From Syntrophales bacterium (GTDB lineage: Bacteria > Desulfobacterota > Syntrophia > Syntrophales > UBA8958), in the NCBI GenBank assembly GCA_023231165.1, contig JALNVY010000082.1:1-9708 (forward strand): 9,708 nt of DNA, in the 5' to 3' direction. Of the stretch, positions 1-5,670 are shown piece after piece. The notes under the pieces are model-generated. The model was not told the origin of the DNA. It made no database searches and saw only the letters and a program-made list of their open reading frames with translations. The first letter of the stretch is position 1. Each line of letters begins with the position of its first letter. A program made the position numbers and the translations under genes.

Positions 1-530
1 AGTTTGACAATCTCTTCGATGAACCGTACTTCCGCTGCTTCTACGTCACTCAGGGTCTGTCCGTGCATCGGGTTTGTGTAGAAGAGAATAAAATAGACGG
101 GATAGCCATGTTCAAGGGCCATCCCGATTTCCGAGTTCCTCTTGGAGCCGCCGATTCCCGGTCCATGGCCGGCCCGGGGATCGATAATGATGATCGGACG
201 TTTTGGCAGCAGCTCCGTTTTCCCTCTGAGTTTCTTACGGCGACCAGTTTCTTTTTCTGCCTGGATGCGTTGCTCGGTTCTCCGGTTAGTGATCCGGACC
301 AGGGCATAATTGACTGGTTTCTTGAATTCCCGCGCGTCGAGGATCATTTCATATTTAAAAGTCAACACCGGAGGCTGGCCATCCTTAAGATGTTCGATAT
401 ATGTGTTGCCACGTCTGCGCATGGCATCCGCGTAAAGAATGGCGCGCTGCAAAGCGTCCGTGGCGTATTCAACGGCATGTTCAACAACGCCCCAAGTATT
501 ATTTGTTTGGTGCTTATCAAAATCGTTCAT
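1..530 (-). CDS. DUF3141 (PHA-synthetase-like) protein, N-terminal part, cut by window edge
   Basis: Reading the minus strand from an ATG at 530-528 gives 176 uninterrupted codons to the window edge, so the C-terminal part is missing. Residues about 13-50 (aromatic/helical start, then RRRGNTYIEHL) and 55-80 (FKYEMILD, KPVNYALVRI) followed by PIIIIDPRAGHGPGIGG at 112-128, SEIGMAL, and PMHGQTLSDVEAAE at 154-167 match the opening of the DUF3141 family, alpha/beta-hydrolase-like proteins often annotated as poly(3-hydroxyalkanoate) synthetases. The family's nucleophile region lies beyond the edge, so catalytic competence cannot be judged. Residues about 82-104 are a highly basic, charged insertion that I do not recall as typical. 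An AAAGG lies 9 nt before the ATG and supports this start. The physiological role of the family is not established; linkage to PHA or acyl-CoA metabolism is only inferred. It is transcribed away from the neighbouring aldolase gene. Confidence 0.85.
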   Translation of the reverse strand, partial: MNDFDKHQTNNTWGVVEHAVEYATDALQRAILYADAMRRRGNTYIEHLKDGQPPVLTFKYEMILDAREFKKPVNYALVRITNRRTEQRIQAEKETGRRKKLRGKTELLPKRPIIIIDPRAGHGPGIGGSKRNSEIGMALEHGYPVYFILFYTNPMHGQTLSDVEAAEVRFIEEIVK

Positions 531-563
531 GGTGTATCGCCTTTCCGAATTAAAATCGGAGGA

Positions 564-592
564 AAACTATTGCAAAATCTTCATAATGTCAA
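564..592 (-). promoter_or_regulatory. Probable sigma70 promoter for the DUF3141 gene
   Basis: On the minus strand a perfect TTGACA (592-587) is followed after 17 bp by TAGTTT (569-564), placing a transcription start about 25-30 nt ahead of the gene's ATG at 530. The -35 box is consensus and the spacing ideal; the -10 box matches only at 3 of 6 positions. It is a prediction from sequence only. Confidence 0.45.
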
Positions 593-714
593 CTTTTTAG
601 TGAAGGAAAGACTGAGAATATAAATTGGGCTTGATAAAGATTTCCAAAGACGCTAGACCTCCAGAGGAAGCACAGTAGTACCAAGAAGTATGTCGAGATG
701 TATTTATGTTTATT

Positions 715-731
715 GAGATGCGAATTATCTC
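715..731 (+). promoter_or_regulatory. Small inverted repeat upstream of the aldolase gene
   Basis: GAGAT (715-719) and ATCTC (727-731) form an inverted repeat with a 7-nt spacer just before the ribosome binding site of the aldolase gene. A second GAGATG lies at 695-700, exactly 20 bp upstream of the one at 715-720, so it falls on the same helix face. This could be an operator or a weak 5'-UTR hairpin; 5-bp arms are easily met by chance. Confidence 0.2.
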
Positions 732-749
732 TATTTGAAAGGATATACC

Positions 750-1805
750 ATGAACACTGTCTCGGAAAAGCGGCAAGCGCTGATACAGGCGCTCTTTCCT
801 GCGGGCGTCCCCCGGTTGTGGTGCCCCCTCCTGACCCATTACCGAAAAGACGGCCGGATTGACTTTGACCGCATGTCTGCCCATTTCCATCGGGTTGTTC
901 CGTGGGTGAAAGGTTTTCTGATTCCTGGATCAACCGGCGACGGCTGGGAACTTGACGATGAGGAGACGGCGCAGGTGACCGAATTTGCTATGCAACAGGC
1001 CCAGAAGCACGAAATTAACCTGCTTTTAGGGGTATTGAAAGCAGATACGGAAATTATGATACGGGAGATTTCCGGTCTGTGGACCCGGTACGTGGGAAAA
1101 AAGATGGCTTGGGATGATGAGGATACCATCCGCATGCTCCGGACCAGGCGGATTTGCGGTTTTACCATTTGTCCGCCGCGAGGAAAAGAGCTTAGCCAAA
1201 AGAAAATCGAGACAAGCCTGGCAGAAATCCTTGCGTTGGGGGCGCCGATCGCCCTGTATCAACTCCCTCAGGTAACCGAAAATGAAGTGTCGCCCGACAC
1301 TTTTGAAAATCTCATCGGGAAATATGCCAATTTGGTTTTCTTCAAGGACTCGAGCGGTCAGGATCGCATCGCCGTATCCGGCAGGGACAAAGGAGGGGCC
1401 TATATGGTGCGGGGCGCCGAGGGCAACTATGCAGGGTGGCTGCGGGACAGCGGCGGACCTTATGATGGATTCCTGCTCAGCACGGCCAACTGCTTTGCCC
1501 AGGAGCTTTACGACCTCATCAGAAATCTTGAAAAGGGCGATCTGAAGACGGCGGGGGAACTCTCGGAAAGGATGAGCGGGGCCATCCGTGACGTATTTTC
1601 TCTGGTGCAGCCCCTGCCTTGCGGCAACGCCTTCACCAATGCCAATAAGGCCATCGATCATTTCTTTGCCTTCGGGCCTTCGGCCATGGCGATGGAAGGC
1701 CCGACACTGCATGCGAAAGTTTCCATCCCCGCTGATATCATTGTCGCCACGGGGGATATTCTCTCCCGATACAGTCTCATGCCTGAAAAAGGGTATTTGG
1801 CTTAA
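750..1805 (+). CDS. Dihydrodipicolinate synthase/NAL-superfamily aldolase (substrate unknown)
   Basis: This 351-aa protein has the TIM-barrel class I aldolase signatures of the DapA/NanA superfamily: GSTGDG at 60-65 (the G-S/T-T-G carboxylate-binding loop), a Tyr in LYQLPQ (Y170) where DapA has its catalytic Tyr, and the Schiff-base Lys in FFKDSSG (K199). It is longer than typical DapA (about 290 aa) because of an insertion around residues 108-135 and an extended C-terminus. Where DapA has Arg in YNVPxR, this protein has Val (YQLPQV), so the usual aspartate-semialdehyde contact is missing and lysine-pathway activity is unlikely. A pyruvate-dependent aldolase or dehydratase acting on another 2-oxo acid is more probable. 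I chose the ATG at 750 because an AAAGGA (738-743) sits 6 nt before it; an in-frame TTG at 735 has no such site. It appears monocistronic, with a terminator downstream. Confidence 0.85.
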   Translation: MNTVSEKRQALIQALFPAGVPRLWCPLLTHYRKDGRIDFDRMSAHFHRVVPWVKGFLIPGSTGDGWELDDEETAQVTEFAMQQAQKHEINLLLGVLKADTEIMIREISGLWTRYVGKKMAWDDEDTIRMLRTRRICGFTICPPRGKELSQKKIETSLAEILALGAPIALYQLPQVTENEVSPDTFENLIGKYANLVFFKDSSGQDRIAVSGRDKGGAYMVRGAEGNYAGWLRDSGGPYDGFLLSTANCFAQELYDLIRNLEKGDLKTAGELSERMSGAIRDVFSLVQPLPCGNAFTNANKAIDHFFAFGPSAMAMEGPTLHAKVSIPADIIVATGDILSRYSLMPEKGYLA

Positions 1806-1830
1806 CAAAAAAATAGAACCGTCCCCATTT
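1806..1830. repeat. Short motif like those near REP-associated transposases
   Basis: Directly after the aldolase stop codon lies an A-run followed by AATAGAACCGTCCCCATTT (1812-1830). From memory, this AGAACCGTCCCC-type motif (complement GGGGACGGTTCT) recurs many times in Deltaproteobacterial and related genomes, often flanking REP-associated (Y1-type) transposase genes. There is only one copy here and no transposase, so it would be a stray repeat unit. The short direct repeat CCATTTA (1825-1831 and 1832-1838) follows it. Confidence 0.4.
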
Positions 1831-1837
1831 ACCATTT

Positions 1838-1903
1838 ACAGTGATAATCGGAAGAGCCGCGGGCTTGTGGCCTGCGGCTCTTCATGGTGTACTGTTCTTT
1901 TTT
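1838..1903 (+). terminator. Rho-independent terminator after the aldolase gene, between convergent genes
   Basis: GAAGAGCCGC (1851-1860) pairs perfectly with GCGGCTCTTC (1874-1883). The pairing continues inward through a G-T wobble and GGC/GCC to a 5-nt TTGTG loop, giving a 14-bp stem. An outer ACAGT (1838-1842) pairs with ACTGT (1891-1895), after which the plus strand reads TCTTTTTTT. This makes a convincing terminator for the plus-strand aldolase gene. On the other strand the stem is not followed directly by a T-run, so termination of the convergent gdhA transcript here is less certain, although the same hairpin may contribute. Confidence 0.8.
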
Positions 1904-1916
1904 ACGAGTTTGCCAA

Positions 1917-3272
1917 CTACACTATGCCATAAGCCAGCATAGCCCGGGCGACCTTCGTGAAGCCAGCGATGTTGGCGCCGGTTACGTAATCGCCCTTCCT
2001 GCCGTAGGCTTCCGCCGTTTCCACGCAGGACTTGTGGATGCTCTTCATGATGAGGAGGAGACGATTGTCCACTTCTTCCCTGGTCCAGGAAAGCTTCATG
2101 CTGTTCTGGCTCATTTCCAGTCCCGAGGTTGCCACACCGCCGGCATTGGCGGCCTTACCGGGACCATAAAGGACATTGTTTTCCTGGAAGATCTTGACGG
2201 CGTCAGGGGTGGATGGCATGTTGGCCCCTTCCGCAACGCAGTAGCAGCCGTTCTTTACCAGGGCGGCGGCGTTCTGACCGTCGAGTTCGTTCTGGGTGGC
2301 GCAGGGCAGAGCGATATCAACCTTGATGCCCTGTTCCCGGATGACATCCCAGACGCTCAGACCTTCAAAGCACGCAGCCTTGTATTTATCCGCATATTCC
2401 TTGATTCGGCCTCGCTTAACGTTCTTCAATTCGATGACATAGTCGCACTTCTTGGCGTCAATACCCTTTTCATCCACGATGGTCGCGCTGGAGTCGCACA
2501 GGGTGATGACCTTGCCTCCCAACTGGTTGACCTTTTCCACGGCATACTGGGCGACGTTGCCGGCACCGCTGATGGCGACGATCTTGTTTTTGAAATCAAG
2601 ACCCCGGGTGGCGAGCATTTCGGCGGCAAAATAGGTCGTGCCATAACCGGTGGCCTCAGGGCGGACCAGGCTGCCTCCGTACTCGAGGGCCTTGCCCGTC
2701 AGAACGCCGGTGTGCTCGTTGCGGATCTTCTTGTAGTAGCCGAAGAGGTAACCGATTTCCCTGCCCCCGACGCCGATGTCGCCGGCAGGGACGTCACACT
2801 CCGGACCGATATGCCGGAAGAGTTCCCGCATGAAGGCCTGGCAGAAGCGCATGACTTCCCCGTCCGACTTGCCCTTGGGATCGAAATCCGAGCCCCCCTT
2901 GCTGCCGCCCATGGGCAGGGTCGTCAGGGAGTTCTTGAAAATCTGTTCAAACCCGAGGAATTTTATAATGCCGATGTTGACGGAAGGGTGAAAACGCAAA
3001 CCGCCCTTAAAAGGTCCGATGGCGTTATTGAACTGAACACGGAAGCCGCGGTTTACGATGACTTTCCCCTTGTCGTCCACCCAGGGAACACGAAAGTGCA
3101 TCGCCCGTTCCGGCTCCACAATCCGCTCGTAAATGTTGGCCTTCACAAATTCCGGGTGCCGTTTTGTGGTTGGCTCCAGGGTTTCGAGGACTTCTTCCAC
3201 TGCCTGATGGAATTCCGGCTGGTCCGGATCGGTCTGCCTGACCTTGTCAATAACATCTTTGATAACTGACAT
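1917..3272 (-). CDS. gdhA: NADP-type glutamate dehydrogenase (hexameric)
   Basis: The 451-aa product is full length for the roughly 450-aa hexameric GDHs that interconvert 2-oxoglutarate plus ammonium and glutamate. The substrate-site residues are in place with numbering nearly identical to the well-studied Clostridium symbiosum enzyme: K89 (PFKGG), K113, K125 (GGSKGG), catalytic D165 (PAGDIGVG) and the late Ser of VATSGLE (S383). The dinucleotide fold has SGAGNVA at 235-241. The end of its second beta strand reads CDSSATIVDE (259-268), which resembles NADP-linked biosynthetic GDHs such as E. coli GdhA more than NAD-linked clostridial ones. The start ATG (3272-3270) is preceded by a purine-rich AAGGGGG, slightly far at about 10 nt. 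It lies 21 bp behind nrpR on the same strand and probably shares its transcript, which points to 2-oxoglutarate-responsive control. The assimilatory direction is inferred. Confidence 0.96.
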   Translation of the reverse strand: MSVIKDVIDKVRQTDPDQPEFHQAVEEVLETLEPTTKRHPEFVKANIYERIVEPERAMHFRVPWVDDKGKVIVNRGFRVQFNNAIGPFKGGLRFHPSVNIGIIKFLGFEQIFKNSLTTLPMGGSKGGSDFDPKGKSDGEVMRFCQAFMRELFRHIGPECDVPAGDIGVGGREIGYLFGYYKKIRNEHTGVLTGKALEYGGSLVRPEATGYGTTYFAAEMLATRGLDFKNKIVAISGAGNVAQYAVEKVNQLGGKVITLCDSSATIVDEKGIDAKKCDYVIELKNVKRGRIKEYADKYKAACFEGLSVWDVIREQGIKVDIALPCATQNELDGQNAAALVKNGCYCVAEGANMPSTPDAVKIFQENNVLYGPGKAANAGGVATSGLEMSQNSMKLSWTREEVDNRLLLIMKSIHKSCVETAEAYGRKGDYVTGANIAGFTKVARAMLAYGIV

Positions 3273-3293
3273 ACTTCTTCTACCCCCTTAAAT

Positions 3294-4322
3294 TTATTGT
3301 ATATATTTTTTGTATATTTCCGAAAACGGCGTCAGGTCCCCGTAACGCATTACGGCGGACATGGCCCGACTTTCCACGATAATGCCTGCTTCCTGGACAC
3401 AGGCGACCGGGTTCAACCCACCGACGAGGATGAGCCCCATTTTATTCATATCCACAGGGATCTCGCAGATTGGTTCGCTGACTTCGCCCATGACGAAGAC
3501 GCCATGAATGTCTGAGGCCTTCATTTTTTGGAGAATATCCCGCACTAACGGATAGCAAATAGACGGAATTTCACGGAAATTCGCCAAAATCATCCCATCG
3601 CCAGTCTGGATGGTGCTTTGGACGGTGGTCATATTGGCCCGGATGAAGGCCTCGGAAGGATCCAGGGAAGATCCTGAGTAGTAAATAAGCTCGACAAAAC
3701 GCAATGGCTGACGGTTTTTAATCTGTAGAATACCGGCGAACTTGGAGTCCATGGGGATACCCTGCTTCAACAGGACGCCGTTGACGACGATGCTGCAAAC
3801 AGTGGCGATGCCGATTTTTCCTTCCGGGACCATAAGCTGGCCGAGACGTTCCCCCGCTGCCGCGACGGTTACCCTGTTGCTAACCACAAACCCCGCCTCA
3901 AAGACGGGGGCCATAATACGAAGGGCCGCAGGGAAATCGGCATTATTAAAGAAAGAGATATTGACGGGTAACAATCCTTCCTGTTTTTCCGGGTCGAAAG
4001 TGGTCTGAAAGGCAAGGGTCTCAATTCGGGAGATGGCCAGGCCGACCTTGTCCTCCACCCGGGCGGCGCCTAGTTCATCGATGCCCATCTTGGTGATGAT
4101 GCGGCCATCCTTCTGGCCGATAAGCTTCGTCAAGCCCCGCTCGTCCATCAGCTTCAGGTGATAACGGACTGCCCGTTCGCTGGGCGTTAAGCCCAATTCC
4201 TGCATGCGCCGGGCGATCAGACGCGACCCTACGGGCCCCTGGACCTCGTTAAGGATCCTCAGGATCAGCAGTGTTTTTCTCTCGATATCTTTCTGGTTGG
4301 TTAAATTTGTTCCCATCGGCAA
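3294..4322 (-). CDS. nrpR: NrpR-type nitrogen regulator (winged helix + NrpR/DUF128 domain)
   Basis: The 342-aa product starts with a winged-helix DNA-binding segment (about residues 13-75: ILRILNE, GSRLIARRMQELG, ERAVRYHLKLMDERGL). It continues with one NrpR/DUF128 sensory domain (about 85-335) ending in CEIPVDMNKMGLILVGGLNP and a late SAVMRYGDL. In methanogens NrpR represses nif and glnA by binding GGAA-N6-TTCC-like dyads and is released by 2-oxoglutarate; that function is carried over here by homology. This version has a single sensory domain, as in some archaeal homologues, whereas others have two. The start is uncertain: an in-frame TTG at 4322 or an ATG at 4316, neither with a clear Shine-Dalgarno sequence, and both inside the arm of an inverted repeat. 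It is upstream of gdhA in the same orientation with a 21-bp gap, so gdhA is its most obvious target together with itself. Whether it represses or activates in bacteria cannot be read from sequence. Confidence 0.88.
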   Translation of the reverse strand: MPMGTNLTNQKDIERKTLLILRILNEVQGPVGSRLIARRMQELGLTPSERAVRYHLKLMDERGLTKLIGQKDGRIITKMGIDELGAARVEDKVGLAISRIETLAFQTTFDPEKQEGLLPVNISFFNNADFPAALRIMAPVFEAGFVVSNRVTVAAAGERLGQLMVPEGKIGIATVCSIVVNGVLLKQGIPMDSKFAGILQIKNRQPLRFVELIYYSGSSLDPSEAFIRANMTTVQSTIQTGDGMILANFREIPSICYPLVRDILQKMKASDIHGVFVMGEVSEPICEIPVDMNKMGLILVGGLNPVACVQEAGIIVESRAMSAVMRYGDLTPFSEIYKKYIQ

Positions 4323-4343
4323 TCGGCCATCATTTGCCGATGG
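4313..4343 (-). repeat. 10-bp inverted repeat over the nrpR start codon
   Basis: CCATCGGCAA (4313-4322) and TTGCCGATGG (4334-4343) are perfect reverse complements separated by 11 nt, so the half-sites are 21 bp apart centre to centre, close to two helical turns. Both candidate nrpR start codons lie in the proximal arm. It could be a dimeric-repressor operator, or an RNA hairpin hiding the start codon if transcription starts far enough upstream. With the promoter proposed at 4343-4371 the distal arm would be only partly transcribed, which favours a DNA-level role. Confidence 0.55.
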
Positions 4344-4371
4344 TCCTACACGGAATATCGTTCCCTGTCAA
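4343..4371 (-). promoter_or_regulatory. Probable promoter of nrpR-gdhA
   Basis: On the minus strand a consensus TTGACA (4371-4366) is followed after 17 bp by TAGGAC (4348-4343), a weak -10 box. Transcription would start near 4336, giving a very short leader before the nrpR start. The assignment rests on the -35 hexamer, the spacing and the position. A second identical TTGACA lies 22 bp upstream in the duplicated block but has no matching -10. Confidence 0.4.
4352..4364. promoter_or_regulatory. GGAA-N5-TTCC dyad, candidate NrpR operator
   Basis: GGAA (4352-4355) and TTCC (4361-4364) form a perfect dyad with a 5-nt spacer. It sits between the proposed -35 and -10 boxes of nrpR-gdhA, where a bound protein would block RNA polymerase. 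The Methanococcus NrpR operator is GGAA-N6-TTCC, one base longer in the spacer, so this site is close to but not identical with the archaeal consensus. Autoregulation by NrpR is the natural reading; a 4-bp dyad alone can also occur by chance. Confidence 0.45.
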
Positions 4372-4409
4372 TACAAAAATGTTCAAATGTCAATACAAAA
4401 ATGTTCAAA
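4366..4409. repeat. Perfect 22-bp tandem duplication upstream of nrpR
   Basis: Positions 4366-4387 and 4388-4409 are identical and directly adjacent, each running from TGTCAATAC through to GTTCAAA. On the minus strand every unit ends in TTGACA, so the nrpR -35 hexamer is present twice, 22 bp apart (about two helical turns). A T-run (4410-4418) borders the outer copy. It could be a duplicated activator/repressor site or a recent slippage product. No third copy is visible, so this is not a CRISPR-like array. Confidence 0.9.
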
Positions 4410-4967
4410 TTTTTTTTTGGACGATGCTTCCGGAAGGATACTGCAAGATGTCTGATAAAGACCATCCTGTGGGATTTTAAAATCTGTAGTGCCTAAACAT
4501 GATGTCGTCGCCATTCAAATATCAAATATTATACATGATTATTTTTCAAACCATGAACTTGGGTTTATATAATCACAGGTATTTTGAAAATAATGTATGC
4601 GCTATACTGTATAATCCTCCTATTGGTCACTAAGATCGTCCATCCCGCAAATGGGCGGTATGTTTTAATTGGGAATGGCAAGTCCCAAACCTCGATTCTC
4701 GATGAGATGGCGGAACATTTTTGTTTCACAATTATTGGAAAAGCACAATATTGTTGCCTGCTGCACCTGGAAAAGCGCAACCTGTCTTTAACATCAGGTG
4801 ATATTTAGAAAATAAAAAGATGCTTCTGATGATTCCCAAGGAATGTAAAAAATTTACTAATATCAAGTTAAATTAAATATATATGACTTGGGAAGCGGCT
4901 TTGGGGAAACGAAACGAAAATACGATTCCGGCAATATGTGGGTGGTATGCCCCGCCCCTTCGCAGAA

Positions 4968-4984
4968 GTGGCATACATTTGGCA
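4968..4984 (+). promoter_or_regulatory. Weak sigma54-like promoter match
   Basis: TGGCATACATTTGGCA (4969-4984) has GG (4970-4971) and GC (4982-4983) separated by exactly 10 bp, the invariant spacing of sigma54 (RpoN) promoters, with a TGGCA -24 element. The -12 element is TGGC instead of TTGC. The -24 element also forms one arm of an inverted repeat with 4945-4951. It would read toward the tiny frame at 5041 and the operon at 5196. RpoN control of nitrogen genes is common, but a single short match like this is often fortuitous. Confidence 0.25.
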
Positions 4985-5040
4985 TTTATCATCCATCCGC
5001 AGTCTGAGATGATACATATTTGTTGTTTCAGGGGGTGACT

Positions 5041-5073
5041 ATGAAAATTATTACAGGGGGATCGCTATTTTAA
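5041..5073 (+). CDS. Possible 10-residue leader peptide
   Basis: ATG at 5041 opens a 10-codon frame (MKIITGGSLF) ending in TAA at 5071-5073. An AGGGGG (5030-5035) lies 5 nt before the ATG, a better ribosome site than that of the next real gene. It could be a translated leader of the operon starting at 5196 or the surviving start of a decayed gene. I see no run of regulatory codons and no clear attenuator hairpin after it, so the call is tentative. Confidence 0.2.
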   Translation: MKIITGGSLF

Positions 5074-5128
5074 GTAAAGGGCCTGGTTTTTCTGTTAGCA
5101 AAGTTCAAGTAAAGAACGATGCCTGTTA

Positions 5129-5160
5129 TTAATTGACGGCTTAATTGATAATATTATCAT
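5129..5160 (+). promoter_or_regulatory. Promoter with overlapping 14-bp palindrome ahead of the MvhD/MetF operon
   Basis: TTGACG (5133-5138) is followed after 16 bp by TATCAT (5155-5160), giving a probable start near 5167 and a leader of about 30 nt. TGATAATATTATCA (5146-5159) is a perfect 14-bp palindrome running into the -10 box. The octamer TTAATTGA occurs twice with a 12-bp period (5129-5136 and 5141-5148), the first copy covering the -35 box. The arrangement fits a repressor operator laid over the promoter. Which regulator binds cannot be told, and the site does not resemble GGAA-N6-TTCC. Confidence 0.45.
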
Positions 5161-5195
5161 GATAAAAGGTAACAATACGGGTATTATATAAGAAT

Positions 5196-5639
5196 ATGAA
5201 ATTAAAAATATATATATTTTGCTGTTCAAATTGCATGGATGGAAATGAGTTCAACCATCTTATGAATGAAGATGATAGAGATGAGTATCAAATCATCAGT
5301 CTTCCCTGTTCAGGTAAGGCCGATCTCCTTTATTTACTCAAGGCATTTGAAACCGGGGCAGACGGTCTGGCATTGGTCATCTGCGCAAAACATGAATGCC
5401 GGTACCTGGAAGGCAATCTGCGGGCGCCAAGGAGGGCGGAAGAGACCCGGGTTATCCTTGAAGATGCGGGATTGGCCGGTAACCGCGTCACCGTCCTGCA
5501 GATGAACGAAAAGGGGATGGGAGACATTGTTGAAAAGGTAACCGCGTTCCGCGAAGAAATCCGCCGCCTGTCTTTATATACTGCTTGCGGCCGGGATGCC
5601 GGGACTTCCGTTCAGGCATCCTTGCCCGCGTCCGGATAA
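5196..5639 (+). CDS. MvhD/FlpD-family hydrogenase iron-sulfur (electron-transfer) subunit
   Basis: The 147-aa protein matches the MvhD/FlpD family, small [2Fe-2S] proteins that pass electrons from a hydrogenase, formate dehydrogenase or other donor to HdrA-type flavoproteins. Diagnostic segments are FCCSNC at 8-13, SLPCSGKADLLYLLKAFETGADG at 35-57 and ICAKHECRYLEGNLRA at 62-77. Conserved Cys fall at 9/10, 13, 38, 63 and 68. The usual G-C-H-x-G-D-C near the fourth Cys is here CAKHEC. The C-terminal 25 residues are low in conservation and have an extra Cys (C131). The ATG at 5196 is chosen although its ribosome site is poor; no better start lies before the first Cys pair. It opens the operon and is followed 31 nt later by the MetF-like gene, recalling acetogen MetF-HdrABC-MvhD clusters, but no HdrA is in view. 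Confidence 0.85.
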   Translation: MKLKIYIFCCSNCMDGNEFNHLMNEDDRDEYQIISLPCSGKADLLYLLKAFETGADGLALVICAKHECRYLEGNLRAPRRAEETRVILEDAGLAGNRVTVLQMNEKGMGDIVEKVTAFREEIRRLSLYTACGRDAGTSVQASLPASG

Positions 5640-5670
5640 GACAACAACATTTCGTCAACAATGGGTGAAT

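Larger units (their letters stand above)
4410..5195. other. AT-rich intergenic region, no convincing protein gene
   Basis: This stretch of about 790 bp separates the divergent nrpR-gdhA and MvhD/MetF units. Visible elements are a 12-bp palindrome GATTTTAAAATC (4473-4484), a promoter-like TTCAAA-N17-TATAAT (4545-4573), an inverted repeat ATTCC-CAA-GGAAT (4832-4844), an inverted repeat GTATGCC/GGCATAC (4945-4951/4970-4976), a sigma54-like site (4968-4984), and a tiny reading frame with a good ribosome site (5041-5073). A 74-codon open frame (4584-4808) has a hydrophobic N-terminus but no good ribosome site and no family I recognise; I do not call it a gene. The region is much more AT-rich than the flanking genes and may hold an unrecognised small RNA or gene remnants. 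Confidence 0.6.

Noticed and set aside
63..623. A 186-codon plus-strand open frame
   Set aside because: The opposite strand encodes clear DUF3141 motifs; the plus-strand translation does not look like a protein family.
735..749. Upstream TTG start for the aldolase gene
   Set aside because: The AAAGGA ribosome site lies after this codon and fits the ATG at 750.
1026..1835. A 269-codon minus-strand open frame
   Set aside because: Antisense to the aldolase gene; it would run through the terminator region, and its product is low in recognisable motifs.
1884..3269. A 461-codon plus-strand open frame exactly opposite gdhA
   Set aside because: It is antisense to a gene with complete GDH motifs, its translation has no recognisable fold pattern, and long opposite frames are expected in GC-rich coding DNA.
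3297..3320. AT-rich stretch resembling a promoter for gdhA alone
   Set aside because: It lies within the last codons of nrpR (a Lys/Tyr/Ile-rich tail), which explains its composition; no good -35/-10 pair was found.
4366..4409. Possible CRISPR-like or iteron array
   Set aside because: There are only two units, directly abutting with no spacers, next to a promoter; no cas or replication gene is nearby.
4584..4808. A 74-codon plus-strand frame with a hydrophobic N-terminus
   Set aside because: It has a TTG start, no properly spaced ribosome site, a similar-sized frame on the other strand, and no family I recognise. It may be a small membrane peptide but cannot be supported.
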